A stretch of 64,000 nt of DNA from Iamia majanohamensis. Its GTDB lineage: Bacteria; Actinomycetota; Acidimicrobiia; Acidimicrobiales; Iamiaceae. Position numbers and translations under genes: made by a program. Positions 16,320-25,900 of this stretch are shown here, one piece after another (positions within the stretch are counted from its first letter, which is position 1; each line of letters starts with the position of its first letter). The DNA is taken from assembly GCF_028532485.1 (NCBI RefSeq), contig NZ_CP116942.1, forward strand, positions 4,464,001 to 4,528,000, read 5' to 3'. The notes beneath the pieces are model-generated. The model was not told where the DNA came from. It did no database searches and saw only the letters and a program-made list of their open reading frames with translations.

Positions 16320-17144
16320 ATGCCCTACGTCACGGCCGACGACGGCGCCGAGATCGCGTACCGGGACTGGGACGGCGGAGGCAGCCCCGTGCTCCTCAGC
16401 CACGGCTGGCCCCTGAACGGCGACGCCTGGGAGGCCACCGCTCGCGTCCTCGCCGAGCACGGCCACCGGGCCGTCGCCCACGACCGACGGGGCCACGGCC
16501 GCTCCTCGCGCACGTGGCACGGCAACGAGATGGACACCTACGCCGACGACCTGGCCTGCCTCGTCGAGGCCCTCGACCTCACCGAGCTCACCCTCGTCGG
16601 CCACTCGACCGGCGGCGGTGAGGTCGTGCGCTACCTCGGGCGCCACGGCAGCGACCGGGTGGCGCGCCTGGTGCTCGTCGCGGCCGTCCCACCGCTCATG
16701 GTGCGCACCGACGACAACCCCGAGGGCCTCCCCCTCGAGACCTTCGACGAGATCCGGGCCGGGGAGGCGGCCGACCGGGCCCAGCTCTACCGCGACCTGG
16801 CCGACGGCCCCTTCTTCGGGCACAACCGCACCGGCGGCGTGTCCCAGGGCCTGCGGGACGCCTTCTGGCTGCAGAGCATGGCCTGCGGCCACCGGGCCGC
16901 CTACGAGTGCATCGCCGCCTTCTCGGCCACGGACTTCCGCCCCGACCTGGCCGCCGTCGACGTCCCGACCCTGGTGATCCACGGCGACGACGACCAGATC
17001 GTGCCCTTCGAGGTCGGCGGTCGGCGGTCCGCCGCCCTCGTCGAAGGCGCCCGGCTCGAGGTCTACGAGGGCAGCGGCCACGCCCTGCCCGACACCGACC
17101 GGGACCGGCTCCACGCCGACCTCCTCGCCTTCATCGGGTCCTGA
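16320..17144 (+). CDS. Alpha/beta hydrolase (non-haem haloperoxidase/arylesterase-like)
   Basis: 274 residues very close in pattern to cofactor-free chloroperoxidases/arylesterases. The oxyanion segment is [13 protein letters not shown], the nucleophile elbow GHSTGGG (Ser ~100), the acid Asp in [11 protein letters not shown] and the catalytic His in [29 protein letters not shown] is the family's typical N-terminus. GCGGAGGTGG precedes ATG 16320. A second hydrolase follows after 36 bases, and the LuxR regulator upstream probably controls both. Natural substrate unknown. Confidence 0.88.
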   Translation: MPYVTADDGAEIAYRDWDGGGSPVLLSHGWPLNGDAWEATARVLAEHGHRAVAHDRRGHGRSSRTWHGNEMDTYADDLACLVEALDLTELTLVGHSTGGGEVVRYLGRHGSDRVARLVLVAAVPPLMVRTDDNPEGLPLETFDEIRAGEAADRAQLYRDLADGPFFGHNRTGGVSQGLRDAFWLQSMACGHRAAYECIAAFSATDFRPDLAAVDVPTLVIHGDDDQIVPFEVGGRRSAALVEGARLEVYEGSGHALPDTDRDRLHADLLAFIGS

Positions 17145-17180
17145 ACCCCCCGGCCACCACACCACAGGAGAACCACCACC

Positions 17181-18017
17181 ATGAGCAGCACCGCCCCCGA
17201 CACCGTCGTCCTCGTCCACGGGCTGTGGGTCACCCCCCGCAGCTGGGAGGAGTGGGTCCCGCACTACGAAGCCAGGGGGATGCGGGTCCTGACCCCCGCC
17301 TACCCGGGCTTCGACGTCGAGGTCGAGGCCCTGCGGGAGGACCCGCAGGTGATCGCCGACCTCACCGTTCCCGACGTGCTCGACCACCTCGCCTCGGTGG
17401 TCGAGACGGTGGACACGCCGCCGATCATCATGGGGCACTCCTTCGGCGGCGCCCTCACCCAGCTGCTCCTGGCGCGCGGGCTCGGGGCCGCCGGCGTGGT
17501 CATCGACTCCGCGCCGACCGAGGGCGTGCGGGTGACCCCGCCGTCACAGTTCCGCTCGCTCTTCCCGGCGCTCAAGAACCCGGCCAACCGCCACCGTGCC
17601 GTCGGCTTCACCCCCGAGCAGTTCCACTACGCCTTCACCAACACCCTCACCGAGGAGGAGTCGCAGGCGGTCTGGGACCGCTACGCCATCGCCGCCCCGG
17701 GGCACTGGGTGTGGGAGTACGGGGTGTTCGCCAACCTGAAGCCCGGCCACCAGGAGACCTGGGTGGACTACAAGGCCGATCGCGCCCCCCTGCTCTTCCT
17801 CGCCGGGAGCGAGGACCACATCATGCCGCCGTCGGTGAACCGGTCGAACGCCAAGCACTACAAGCACTCGCCGGCGATCACCGAGTACGAGGAGCTCGAG
17901 GGCCGCGACCACTGGACGTGCGGGGCGCCGGGCTGGGAGGCCGTGGCCGACCGGGCCCTGGACTGGGCCCTCGAGCACGCCCGCACCGATGAGGTCGCCT
18001 CCCCCGCCGAGGCCTGA
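17181..18017 (+). CDS. Alpha/beta hydrolase
   Basis: 278 residues with VVLVHGLWVTPRSWEEW (oxyanion HG), the GHSFGGALTQLL nucleophile elbow (Ser ~93), Asp in LFLAGSEDHIMPPS and His in GRDHWTC. It is unrelated at the motif level to its neighbour at 16320, so the pair is not a simple duplication. ATG 17181 has AGGAGAA upstream and the gene shares the 16320 transcript. It ends at a strong hairpin. Substrate unknown. Confidence 0.85.
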   Translation: MSSTAPDTVVLVHGLWVTPRSWEEWVPHYEARGMRVLTPAYPGFDVEVEALREDPQVIADLTVPDVLDHLASVVETVDTPPIIMGHSFGGALTQLLLARGLGAAGVVIDSAPTEGVRVTPPSQFRSLFPALKNPANRHRAVGFTPEQFHYAFTNTLTEEESQAVWDRYAIAAPGHWVWEYGVFANLKPGHQETWVDYKADRAPLLFLAGSEDHIMPPSVNRSNAKHYKHSPAITEYEELEGRDHWTCGAPGWEAVADRALDWALEHARTDEVASPAEA

Positions 18018-18028
18018 GGGACGCGATC

Positions 18029-18056
18029 GGCCGCCACCGGCGACCCGGTGGCGGCC
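18029..18056. terminator. 12-bp perfect hairpin between convergent genes
   Basis: GGCCGCCACCGG (18029-18040), loop CGAC and CCGGTGGCGGCC (18045-18056) form an unbroken 12-bp stem, placed 12 bases after the hydrolase stop and facing the LLM gene stop. It probably terminates transcription from both sides. Confidence 0.7.
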
Positions 18057-18128
18057 GGCGCGACCACCCCCCGCCCGATGCCCTGACCGCAGTGGTCGGG
18101 CCCCGGGCCGGGTGTCACCGGCGCCCGG

Positions 18129-19075
18129 TCACCCCGACCAGGACCGGCGGAGCAGGGGGAGCACCTCGGTCCCCAGGCGCCGGACCTGGTCCCGGGCCAT
18201 GGCCGCCGACACGCCGGGCACGTGGATGCGGAGGTTGAGGACGTCGGCCCCGGCGGCGGAGACGGTCGCGGCCAGCTCGGACGCGAGGGCGGCCGGGTCG
18301 TCGTGGCAGAGGAAGCCGTCGTCGCGCCAGTGCTGCTGGGCCGCCACGGCGAGTAGGTGCGGTAGAGGTCCTGCTGGCGGGCGAAGGCGGCCCGGGGCGG
18401 GTCCCCGAGCCACACCCGGCGGATGAGCACCTGGGGCCCCGTGCCGCCCGCCTCCCGGTAGGCGTCGGCCAGCGACCGCACCCGCTCGGCGGTGCTGGCC
18501 CCGTCGTAGACGACACCCGACCCGACCCGGGCGGCCCGTCGGGTGGCCGGCAGCCCCATGGCCGTGCTGATCACCGTCACCGGGCGCTCGGCGCAGGCGG
18601 CCAGGGCCCGGTCGCCGGCCAGGTCGCCCAGGTCCTCGCCCCGCAGCAGGGCGGCGAGCGTGGGCAGGGCCACCCGGAACCGGTCCTGCTTCTCCTCCAC
18701 CGGGACGTCCATCACCGCGAAGTCGAGCGGCAGGGCGCCGGGGGCCACGCCCACGGCGACGCGACCGGGGAAGCGGGCCGCCAGCCAGGCCACCTCCTCG
18801 GCCACCAGGGCCACCGGTCGGAGCGGGAGCAGCAGCGGGCACGGTGCGCACCACCCCGAGGGCATGGCCTCGAGCAGCCAGCCCGCCAACTGGAGCGGGT
18901 TGGGCAGGTACCCGCCGAAGCCGCCGTGGTGCTCGCTGGTCATCACCCCGTCGAAGCCGACCTCCGCGGCCAGGGCGGCCTGGGCCCGCAGCTCGGCGAC
19001 GACCGCGACGGGGTCGTCGATCTCGTCGTGGGGGTAGAGCCGCAGGGAGACGGCGCCCGCCTCCGGGACCGGCAT
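18129..19075 (-). pseudogene. LLM-class flavin-dependent oxidoreductase, frameshifted near the C-terminus
   Basis: From ATG 19075 the product is a luciferase-like monooxygenase: VGFDGVMTSEHHGGFGGYLP, PFGRVAVGVAPG-type segments, VISTAMGLPATRRAARVGSG and a TIM-barrel length of about 315 residues. After DLYRTYSP (near 18348) the frame goes wrong. The continuation AAQQHWRDDGFLCHDDPAAL...RRSWSG lies in the neighbouring frame and ends at 18129. A single missing base (or two extra) near 18340-18352 explains it. Either a very recent pseudogene or a sequencing indel. F420 or FMN use cannot be decided. Confidence 0.75.
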
Positions 19076-19114
19076 CGGGCCATCCTGGCCGACCGGCCGG
19101 GCCGGCGCCCGGGG

Positions 19115-19918
19115 TCAGCGGCGGTTGGCCCGCTTGTAGCGCCGGACCGACAGGGGGGCGAACACGGCCACGATGACCACGATCCAGATCAGCGTGTAGA
19201 GGACCGGGTTCTGCAGCGACCAGGCCGTGGGCTCGGGGGTGCCGGGTGGGATGTTGCCGAACAGCTCCCGGCTGGCCTGGGTCACCGTCGAGACCGGGTT
19301 CCACTCGGCGAAGGCGCGCAGCGGCCCCGGCAGGTTCTCGGAGGGGACGAACGTGTTGGCCACGAAGGTCAGCGGGAAGATGACCATGAACGAGGCGTTG
19401 TTGATCACCTCGGGGCTGGGGACCAGCAGGGCGATGTAGGCCATCATCCACGAGAAGGCGTAGGCGAAGAGCAGCAGGAGCAGGAAGCCGGCCACGGTGT
19501 CGAGCACCGAGCCGTTGATCCGCCACCCCACCAGCAGGCCGGTGATGGCCATGATGATGAGCGACAGCACGTTGTAGATGACGTCGCTCGCGGTGCGCCC
19601 GGCCAGCACGGCCGACCGGGACATGGGCAGCGACCGGAAGCGGTCGATGATGCCCTTCTGCATGTCCTCGGCGATGCCGGCGCCGGTGAAGGTGGCCCCG
19701 AACATGACGGTCTGGGCGAAGATCCCGGCGATGAGGAACTCGCGGTAGCTGCTGCCGGGGATGTCGATGGAGTCGCCGAAGACGTAGGCGAAGAGCAGCA
19801 CGAACATGATCGGCGACAGCAGGACGAAGACCAGGACCTCCGGCACCCGGTAGATCTTGATGACGTTGCGCTTGGCGACGACGAAGATGTCGCCCACGGC
19901 GAGGGAGAGCTGGCTCAC
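19115..19918 (-). CDS. ABC-2 type transporter permease (DrrB-like)
   Basis: 267 residues with six hydrophobic segments: VLVFVLLSPIMFVLLFAYVF, FLIAGIFAQTVMFGATFTG, VLSLIIMAITGLLVGW, VAGFLLLLLFAYAFSWMMAY, SFMVIFPLTFVANTFVP and VLYTLIWIVVIVAVFAPL. The cytoplasmic IAEDMQKGIIDRFRSLPM loop is the ABC-2 signature that contacts the ATPase. ATG 19918 overlaps the stop of the ATPase gene (ATGA), so the pair is a single exporter. Substrates of DrrB relatives are hydrophobic drugs or lipids; none is indicated here. Confidence 0.9.
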   Translation of the reverse strand: MSQLSLAVGDIFVVAKRNVIKIYRVPEVLVFVLLSPIMFVLLFAYVFGDSIDIPGSSYREFLIAGIFAQTVMFGATFTGAGIAEDMQKGIIDRFRSLPMSRSAVLAGRTASDVIYNVLSLIIMAITGLLVGWRINGSVLDTVAGFLLLLLFAYAFSWMMAYIALLVPSPEVINNASFMVIFPLTFVANTFVPSENLPGPLRAFAEWNPVSTVTQASRELFGNIPPGTPEPTAWSLQNPVLYTLIWIVVIVAVFAPLSVRRYKRANRR

Positions 19919-20928
19919 GAGGCGACCTCCGCGGTCTCGTCGGCGTCGGGTCTGCGGCGTCCGTCGTCGGGCCCGTCGCGCTCGGCCTCCTCGGCGCCGT
20001 GGCCGGTGAGGGCGAAGAACACGTCGTCGAGCGTGGGGCGGCGGAGGCCGACGTCGGTGACCTCGAGGCTGGCCTCCTCCAGGTCGCGGAGCACGCCCCG
20101 CAGCACCGGCGGGCCGCCGGAGATGGGGGCGAGCAGGGTGCGGGTCCCCTCGTTGACCTCGACCTCGCCCACCGCGGCCCGGGCCAGCACGTCGCGGGCG
20201 GCGCCGAGGTCGCCGGCGCCGTCGAGGCGGACCTCGATGCGCTCCCCGCCGACCTGGGCCTTGAGCTCGTCCGCGGTGCCCTGGGCCAGCTCCCGGCCTT
20301 TGTCGATGACCACGATGCGGTCGGCCAGCTGGTCGGCCTCCTCCAGGTACTGGGTGGTGAGCAGCAGGGTGGAGCCCTTGGCCACCAGCTCCCGGATGAC
20401 GCCCCAGAGCTCGACCCGGCTGCGGGGGTCGAGCCCGGTGGTGGGCTCGTCGAGGAAGAGCACCGGCGGCTCGGCCACCAGCGCGCCGGCCAGGTCGAGG
20501 CGCCGCCGCATGCCGCCCGAGTAGGTCTTGACCATGCGGTCGCCGGCGTGGCCCAGGTCGAAGCGCTCCAGCAGCTCCTCGGCCCGGGCCCGCGACCGGG
20601 ACCGGCCCAGGCGGTAGAGGCGACCGATCATGTCGAGGTTCTGGTAGCCGGTGAGGACCTCGTCGACCGCGGCGTACTGGCCCGAGAGGCCGATGCGCTC
20701 CCGGACCCGCTGCGGCTCGGTGCGCACGTCGGCCCCGGCGACGGTGGCCGAGCCCGAGTCGGGCTCGAGCAACGTCGTGAGGATCGACACGGCCGTGGTC
20801 TTGCCGGCCCCGTTGGGCCCGAGCACGCCGAGCACCGAGCCCTCGGGCACCGATAGGTCGAAGTCGTCGAGGGCGGCGACGTCGCCGAAGTGCTTGGTGA
20901 GGCCGGTGGCCTCGATGGTGGGGGGCAC
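19915..20928 (-). CDS. ABC exporter ATP-binding protein (DrrA-like)
   Basis: 337 residues: Walker A GVLGPNGAGKTTAVSI, the Q-loop in GLSGQYAAVDEVLTG, signature YSGGMRRRLDLAGAL, Walker B VLFLDEPTTGLD and the DrrA-type LLLTTQYLEEADQLAD switch region. A C-terminal DUF4162-like domain (~240-310) is typical of DrrA. GTG 20928 is chosen because GGAGGAG stands five bases upstream and the ATPase fold begins immediately; an upstream extension is low-complexity. Overlaps and drives the permease at 19115. Confidence 0.9.
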   Translation of the reverse strand: MPPTIEATGLTKHFGDVAALDDFDLSVPEGSVLGVLGPNGAGKTTAVSILTTLLEPDSGSATVAGADVRTEPQRVRERIGLSGQYAAVDEVLTGYQNLDMIGRLYRLGRSRSRARAEELLERFDLGHAGDRMVKTYSGGMRRRLDLAGALVAEPPVLFLDEPTTGLDPRSRVELWGVIRELVAKGSTLLLTTQYLEEADQLADRIVVIDKGRELAQGTADELKAQVGGERIEVRLDGAGDLGAARDVLARAAVGEVEVNEGTRTLLAPISGGPPVLRGVLRDLEEASLEVTDVGLRRPTLDDVFFALTGHGAEEAERDGPDDGRRRPDADETAEVAS

Positions 20929-21121
20929 GGCTCCTCCGAGCGGGGCGGCGGTCACGGACGTCGACGGAGGGGGACCGTAGGACTCATCGCGGCCACGAGG
21001 TGGCCGCGTTCCGCCGTCGGGGCCGACGCGCCGCACCATCGGCCGGGGTCGCCGGGGGCCGGCCACGCTCCCGGCGGCACCATCGGTCGACGGTGGTCGC
21101 CCCGGCGCGGTAGGGACGGGG

Positions 21122-22054
21122 ATGACCTACACGATCATCGGCCGTGACCCCAGCTGCGGGGAGATGGGCATCGCCACCCAGTCCCACGCCTTCGCCGTGG
21201 GCAGCAGCGTGCCCTGGTCCGAGGCCGGCATCGGGGTGATCGCCAGCCAGTCGGTGGGCGAACCCCTCTACGGCGAGCTCGGCCTCGACCTGCTGCGCGG
21301 GGGCCTGGCGGCCGACGAGGCCCTCGTCGCCCTCCGCAGCGTCGACCCCCACCCGGAGCGCCGCCAGGTCGCCATGCTCGACGCCGACGGGGGCATCGCC
21401 GTCTACACCGGCGAGGGGTGCGTGGAGGCCGCCGGCCACGAGTCCGGGGAGGACTGGTGCGTCCTCGCCAACCTGGTGGCCAGCAGCCGAGTGTGGACGT
21501 CGATGGCCGAGGCCTTCACCTCCACCGGCGGCGCCCTCGGTGGGCGCCTCGTCGCCGCCCTCCAAGCCGCCGAGGAGGAGGGCGGCGACCTCAGGGGCGC
21601 CCGGTCGGCGGTGGTCAGCGTGGTGCGCTCGACCCGCACCGGGCGCCCCTGGCAGGACCGGGTGCTCGACCTGCGGGTCGACGACCACCGCGACCCGGTG
21701 GGCGAGATGGCCCGGCTGATGGAGGTCTCGGACCGCCACCACCGCGGGGTGCGGGCCTTCGAGCTGGCCCTCGACGGGGAGGCCGAGCGGGCCCTCGCCC
21801 ACCTCCGGGAGCTGGGGGAGCCCGACCGAGAGGGCGGCGACCTCGTGCTCTGGCACGCCCTCGCCCTGGCCATCGCGGGGCGGGAGGACGAGGCCGCCGG
21901 TGTGCTGGCCGACGCGGCCGAGGCCGACCCCGACGTCCTCGAGGTGTTCGCCCGCTACGGCCCGGCCGACCTGCCCACCGACACCGAGGCGACCCAGCGG
22001 ATCGTGGGGCGGGCGGAGGCTCGCCTGTCCGACGCCGGCGGCGACCGGGACTGA
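21122..22054 (+). CDS. DUF1028 (Ntn-hydrolase-like) protein
   Basis: 310 residues. The N-terminal ~210 residues match DUF1028: TYTIIGRDPSCGEMGIATQS, VPWSEAGIGVIASQSV, LLRGGLAADEALVAL, RRQVAMLDADGGIAVYTG and EGCVEAAGHESGEDWCVLAN. The C-terminal ~90 residues form a TPR-like helical tail common in this family. Members resemble Ntn hydrolases and often sit beside hydantoin or peptide catabolism genes, but no such neighbours are present. TAGGGA lies at -11 to -6 of ATG 21122. Confidence 0.82.
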   Translation: MTYTIIGRDPSCGEMGIATQSHAFAVGSSVPWSEAGIGVIASQSVGEPLYGELGLDLLRGGLAADEALVALRSVDPHPERRQVAMLDADGGIAVYTGEGCVEAAGHESGEDWCVLANLVASSRVWTSMAEAFTSTGGALGGRLVAALQAAEEEGGDLRGARSAVVSVVRSTRTGRPWQDRVLDLRVDDHRDPVGEMARLMEVSDRHHRGVRAFELALDGEAERALAHLRELGEPDREGGDLVLWHALALAIAGREDEAAGVLADAAEADPDVLEVFARYGPADLPTDTEATQRIVGRAEARLSDAGGDRD

Positions 22055-22235
22055 GCCGCCGCGAGGCCGCAGGCCACGGGCGTCGTGGGCGCGGTGGTCG
22101 GTGCGCCCCAGCCGGCCGGCGACCACCCTGCCCGCACGGTCCGACCCGTGGCCGGCTCCGCACCGGCACCGGGCGCGAGACGGCCGGCACCCGTCGGCGC
22201 ACGCCGTCGCCGACGGCGGGCCCGTCCGCGACGGC

Positions 22236-22808
22236 TCACGCCGGGACCGCCAGGTCCGGGTCCTGCCCCGGCCCGCGGGGCGGTCGGAGGTGGACGACCG
22301 CGCCGGGGTCGTCAACGACGTCCGGACCGGGGGCGAAGGCGGCCAGGGCGTGCAGCGGCGCCAGCTGGGCCGCAAGCGGAACCGACCGTGCGGGGTCGGC
22401 CGCCGCCACCGCCGAGCTGACCAGGGCCGGCAGGCGCAGGCATGCCGGGTCGAGCGCGAGGAGGCTGCGGACGTGGTCGACCAGCCAGTCGGACCGGTCG
22501 TCCACCGGGGCGGGGAGCCAGCCGTGCTCGATCTGGCCCCACTCCCGCCGGATCACACCCGCCACGATGTCGACGAGGTGGCCGAACCCGTGCAGCGGCG
22601 TCGACGGCGAGGTGTGGCCCGTGGCGGCGGCGATCTGGCGCACGGTCGGGGGCCTGAGGTCGCGGCACCAGAGGATGGCGGTGACGTCGAGGAGCCGGGC
22701 CCGCCGGGGACTGGGCTCGGGTGGGCGTTCGGTGAGGGCCCGTCGCGCCGCGTCGACGATGCCGGGCGCCCTCGTCGGCGCGGGTGGGCTGGTGGGGGTC
22801 GCACCCAT
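22236..22808 (-). CDS. Divergent TetR-like regulator
   Basis: 190 residues. The N-terminal part (RARLLDVTAILWCRDLRPPT, then VRQIAAATGHTSPSTPLHGF) follows the TetR HTH layout with the recognition helix in the usual place but a weak consensus. The C-terminal part is helical. It is on the same strand as and downstream of the SARP regulator gene (135-bp gap). I regard the TetR call as probable, not certain. Confidence 0.6.
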   Translation of the reverse strand: MGATPTSPPAPTRAPGIVDAARRALTERPPEPSPRRARLLDVTAILWCRDLRPPTVRQIAAATGHTSPSTPLHGFGHLVDIVAGVIRREWGQIEHGWLPAPVDDRSDWLVDHVRSLLALDPACLRLPALVSSAVAAADPARSVPLAAQLAPLHALAAFAPGPDVVDDPGAVVHLRPPRGPGQDPDLAVPA

Positions 22809-22943
22809 GGGTGCCTCCTCGAGGGACGGTGCTCGCGGTCTCCGAGGAGACGAGGGGCCACTGCGGGGCCCGGGCGGAAGCGGTGCGCTTCGAGGCGGTC
22901 CGGGCCTACCCCGGGAGGGCGACGTCCATGCCTGCGCTCCGGG

Positions 22944-25900
22944 TCAGGCCGACACGGCGTCGCTCGGCCCCGTCGCGCCCGCCGGGCGCAGGTCCAGGTG
23001 CGTGCCGACCTCGGACGCGACGGCCTCGGCCTCGGCCCGGACCCGGCGGGCCTCGGCGGCGTCGCCCGGCCCGTCCCGCCGGGCCAGCACCGCGGCCCGA
23101 CCGGCCAGCGCCCTCGCCTGCCAGGGCCGGAAGCCGACCTCGCCCATGCGGGCCGCCGCCCGGGCCAGCTCCTGCTCGCCCCGGTCGAGGTCACCGGCGC
23201 CGGCCAGGGCCAGGCCGAACGGCCGGCGCAGGTGGCCGAGGCTGGCGGCGCCCAGCCCGGTGACCGACACCCTGTCGGCCATGGGCTCGAGCGCCTCGGC
23301 GGCCGCAGCGCAGGCGTCGACGTCGTCGAGCAGCCAGGCGACCTCGGCCAGCTGGCTGAGCGTCGTGTACCAACCCGGGCTCGTGGTCGGCAACGTCAGG
23401 TGCCGGCCGGCGACGAGGGGGGCGTAGGCGGTGCGCGCACCGGCGTCGTCGCCCGCCGCCACCAGGCAGACGGCCAGGGCGGCGCGCCACACGCCCATGG
23501 TGGGGAACTCCTCGGAGATCGACCGCACCTGGTCCAGGTGGACGGTGACCTCACCCCGCTCCCACGACAGGAGGTACTGGTGGCCGGCCCAGGCGTGGAG
23601 CGCGCTCGGGCCCAGGGAACCGACGCCGTCGCGCACGGCCTCGTCGGAGCGCCGGGCGGCCAGGTCGAGGTCGCCGCGGACGAGCGCCTGGCAGGCGTCG
23701 ACGACCCCGACGTAGGCGTCGAAGCCGGGGCGGGCGTAGGCGGCGGCGGTGGTGCGGAGCTGCGCGGCCACCTGCTCGGACCCCGCGATGTCGTCGGCCT
23801 CCATCCGGTCGACGGTGTCGAGGCACAGGCCGATCACCTCCATCTCGGCCCAGCCCCGGCCCACCTCGGCCATGGCCGCGCCGAGGGCGAGGCGCCTGTC
23901 GAGGCCGTCGGCTCCGAGGTGGGCGATGCGCTGCGCCAACAGGGCCAGGGCGCGCACGTGGGGGCGGCCGGACAGCTCGGCGGAGAGCCCGTCGGCCTCC
24001 GCCGCGAGGGCGCGGGCCTCGACCAGGTGGGCGTCCTGGCCCCCGCGGGCCAGGGACGCCCAGGCCAGGAGCTGGGCCCTCTCCGCGGGGTGGTGATCGC
24101 CGAGGGCGGCGAGGGCCTCGTCGAGCCGGGCCACCAGCGCCTCGTCGTAGGACCCGAACCCGAAGCCCACCCCGGCCTCGAGCAGGGCCGCCTCCTGGGC
24201 GGCCTGGGCCAGCACCAGCGGGAGGGCGTGGGCCCGGGCCACCTCCAGGGCCCGGGCCCCGGCGGCCTCGGCATCGGCCCGGCGGCCGAGGTGCCGGGAG
24301 GCGGTGGCCCGCAGGAGCTCCACGTCGGCGAGCAGCTCGGGGGGCGGTGCGTCGGCGGCGGCGAGGAGGTCGCTCGCCCGCTGGGCCCAGGTCGCAGCCT
24401 CCTGGTCGGCGCGGGCGCCGAGGGCCCGGCGGCCCGCCTCGAGGGCGGCGGCGGCGGTGCGGTCCGGGGGGCTGAGCCGTCCGGCGGCGAGGAGGTGCTG
24501 GGCCCGGGTCGGGGCGTCCCCCCAGTCCGGCCGGACGTCGAGGGCGTCCGCGATGCGGAGGTGGAGCCGGGCCTCCCGGTTGCGGGTGGTCCGGGACAGG
24601 AGGGCCTGGCGCACGAGGGCGTGGGGGAAGGTGACCGACCCGACCTCCTCGTCCTCCACCAGCAGGCCGGCGTCCACCGCTGCGTCCACCACGTCGAGCA
24701 GGGCGTCGGGGCTGGTGTCGGTGATGTGGCCCAGGAGGCCGAGGTCGACGCGCTGGCCGATGATCGCCGCCGCCCCCAGCACCCCGAGGGCGTCGTCGCC
24801 GAGGGCCATGAGCCGTTGGTCCAGGACGTCCCGCACCGTGTCGGGCAGCGCCCCGACGCGCCCGGGGGCCAGGTCGCCCTGCTCGGCCAGGGCCTCGAGG
24901 AACAGGGGGTTGCCGGCGGTGTGGCGGCGCAGGCCCTCGGACGCCTCGCCGTCGAGGCGCACGCCGCGGTGGTCGAGCAGGGTGCTCACCTCGTCCGCGT
25001 CCAGCCCGGCGAGGGCGTGGACCTCGGCGGTGCCGTCGCGGCGCTGCTCGGCGAGGGCGCGGTCGAGGTCGGGGGTGGCGCGGCCGGCCGGGCGCCGCAG
25101 GGTGGCCAGCAGGAGCAGGCGGCCCGGGTCGGACGACCGCAGGAGGTGCTCGACCAGGCTCAGCGTGGCGGCGTCGGCCCACTGGAGGTCGTCGACCACC
25201 AGCAGCACGGGTCGCGCCGCGGAGACGTCGCCGAGGAGGGCGAGGAGGGCCTCCAAGAGGGCGTAGCGCTCGATGGATGCCGGCTCGGACGGCGACCGCG
25301 CCTCGTCCTCGCGGGCCAGGTCCGGCACGAGCAGGCCGACCACCGGGTGGGCGGCCACGAGGGCGCGGCTGGCGTCGGGCCCCAGGGCCCGACCGGCGGT
25401 GCGGAGGGCCTCGACGACGGGTTGGTAGGGGGCGAGGACCTCCGCGGTGCAGCGGCCCCACAGCACGTGGGCCCCGTCCCGGTGGGCCTCGGCGGCCAGC
25501 TGCTGGGCCAGGCGGGTCTTCCCCATGCCGGGCTCGCCGGCCACCACCGCCATTCGTCGGGACCCGTCGACGACGCTCGCCCAGTCCCGACGCAGGTCGG
25601 CGAGGACGTCGCTGCGCCCGACGAACTCGGTGCGGGCCCGACGCTCGTCCACCGCCAGGGGCAGCGGCAGGTGCCCGTCGGGCGCTCGGCGGGGGGCGAT
25701 CTCGGGACGGGGCGCCTGCGGGGCCGAGGTCGACGGCGCGTCGGTGGCGGCCGGCCGCTCGGCGACCGTCGGCGCCCGGCCGAGGGGGGCGGCCGGGAGG
25801 GCGAGGTCGGGGTCGTGGGCGAGGACCTGCGCGGCGAGGCGGGCCAGCTCGGGGCTGGGGTCGAGGCCGAGCGCCTCGGCGAGGTGGGCACGGGTCCGTT

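Noticed and set aside
13185-17438. Very long minus-strand open frame (over 1,400 codons)
   Set aside because: It is the antisense of the LuxR regulator and hydrolase genes; its product is a Gly/Arg/Val/His-rich string without motifs, typical of high-GC shadow frames.
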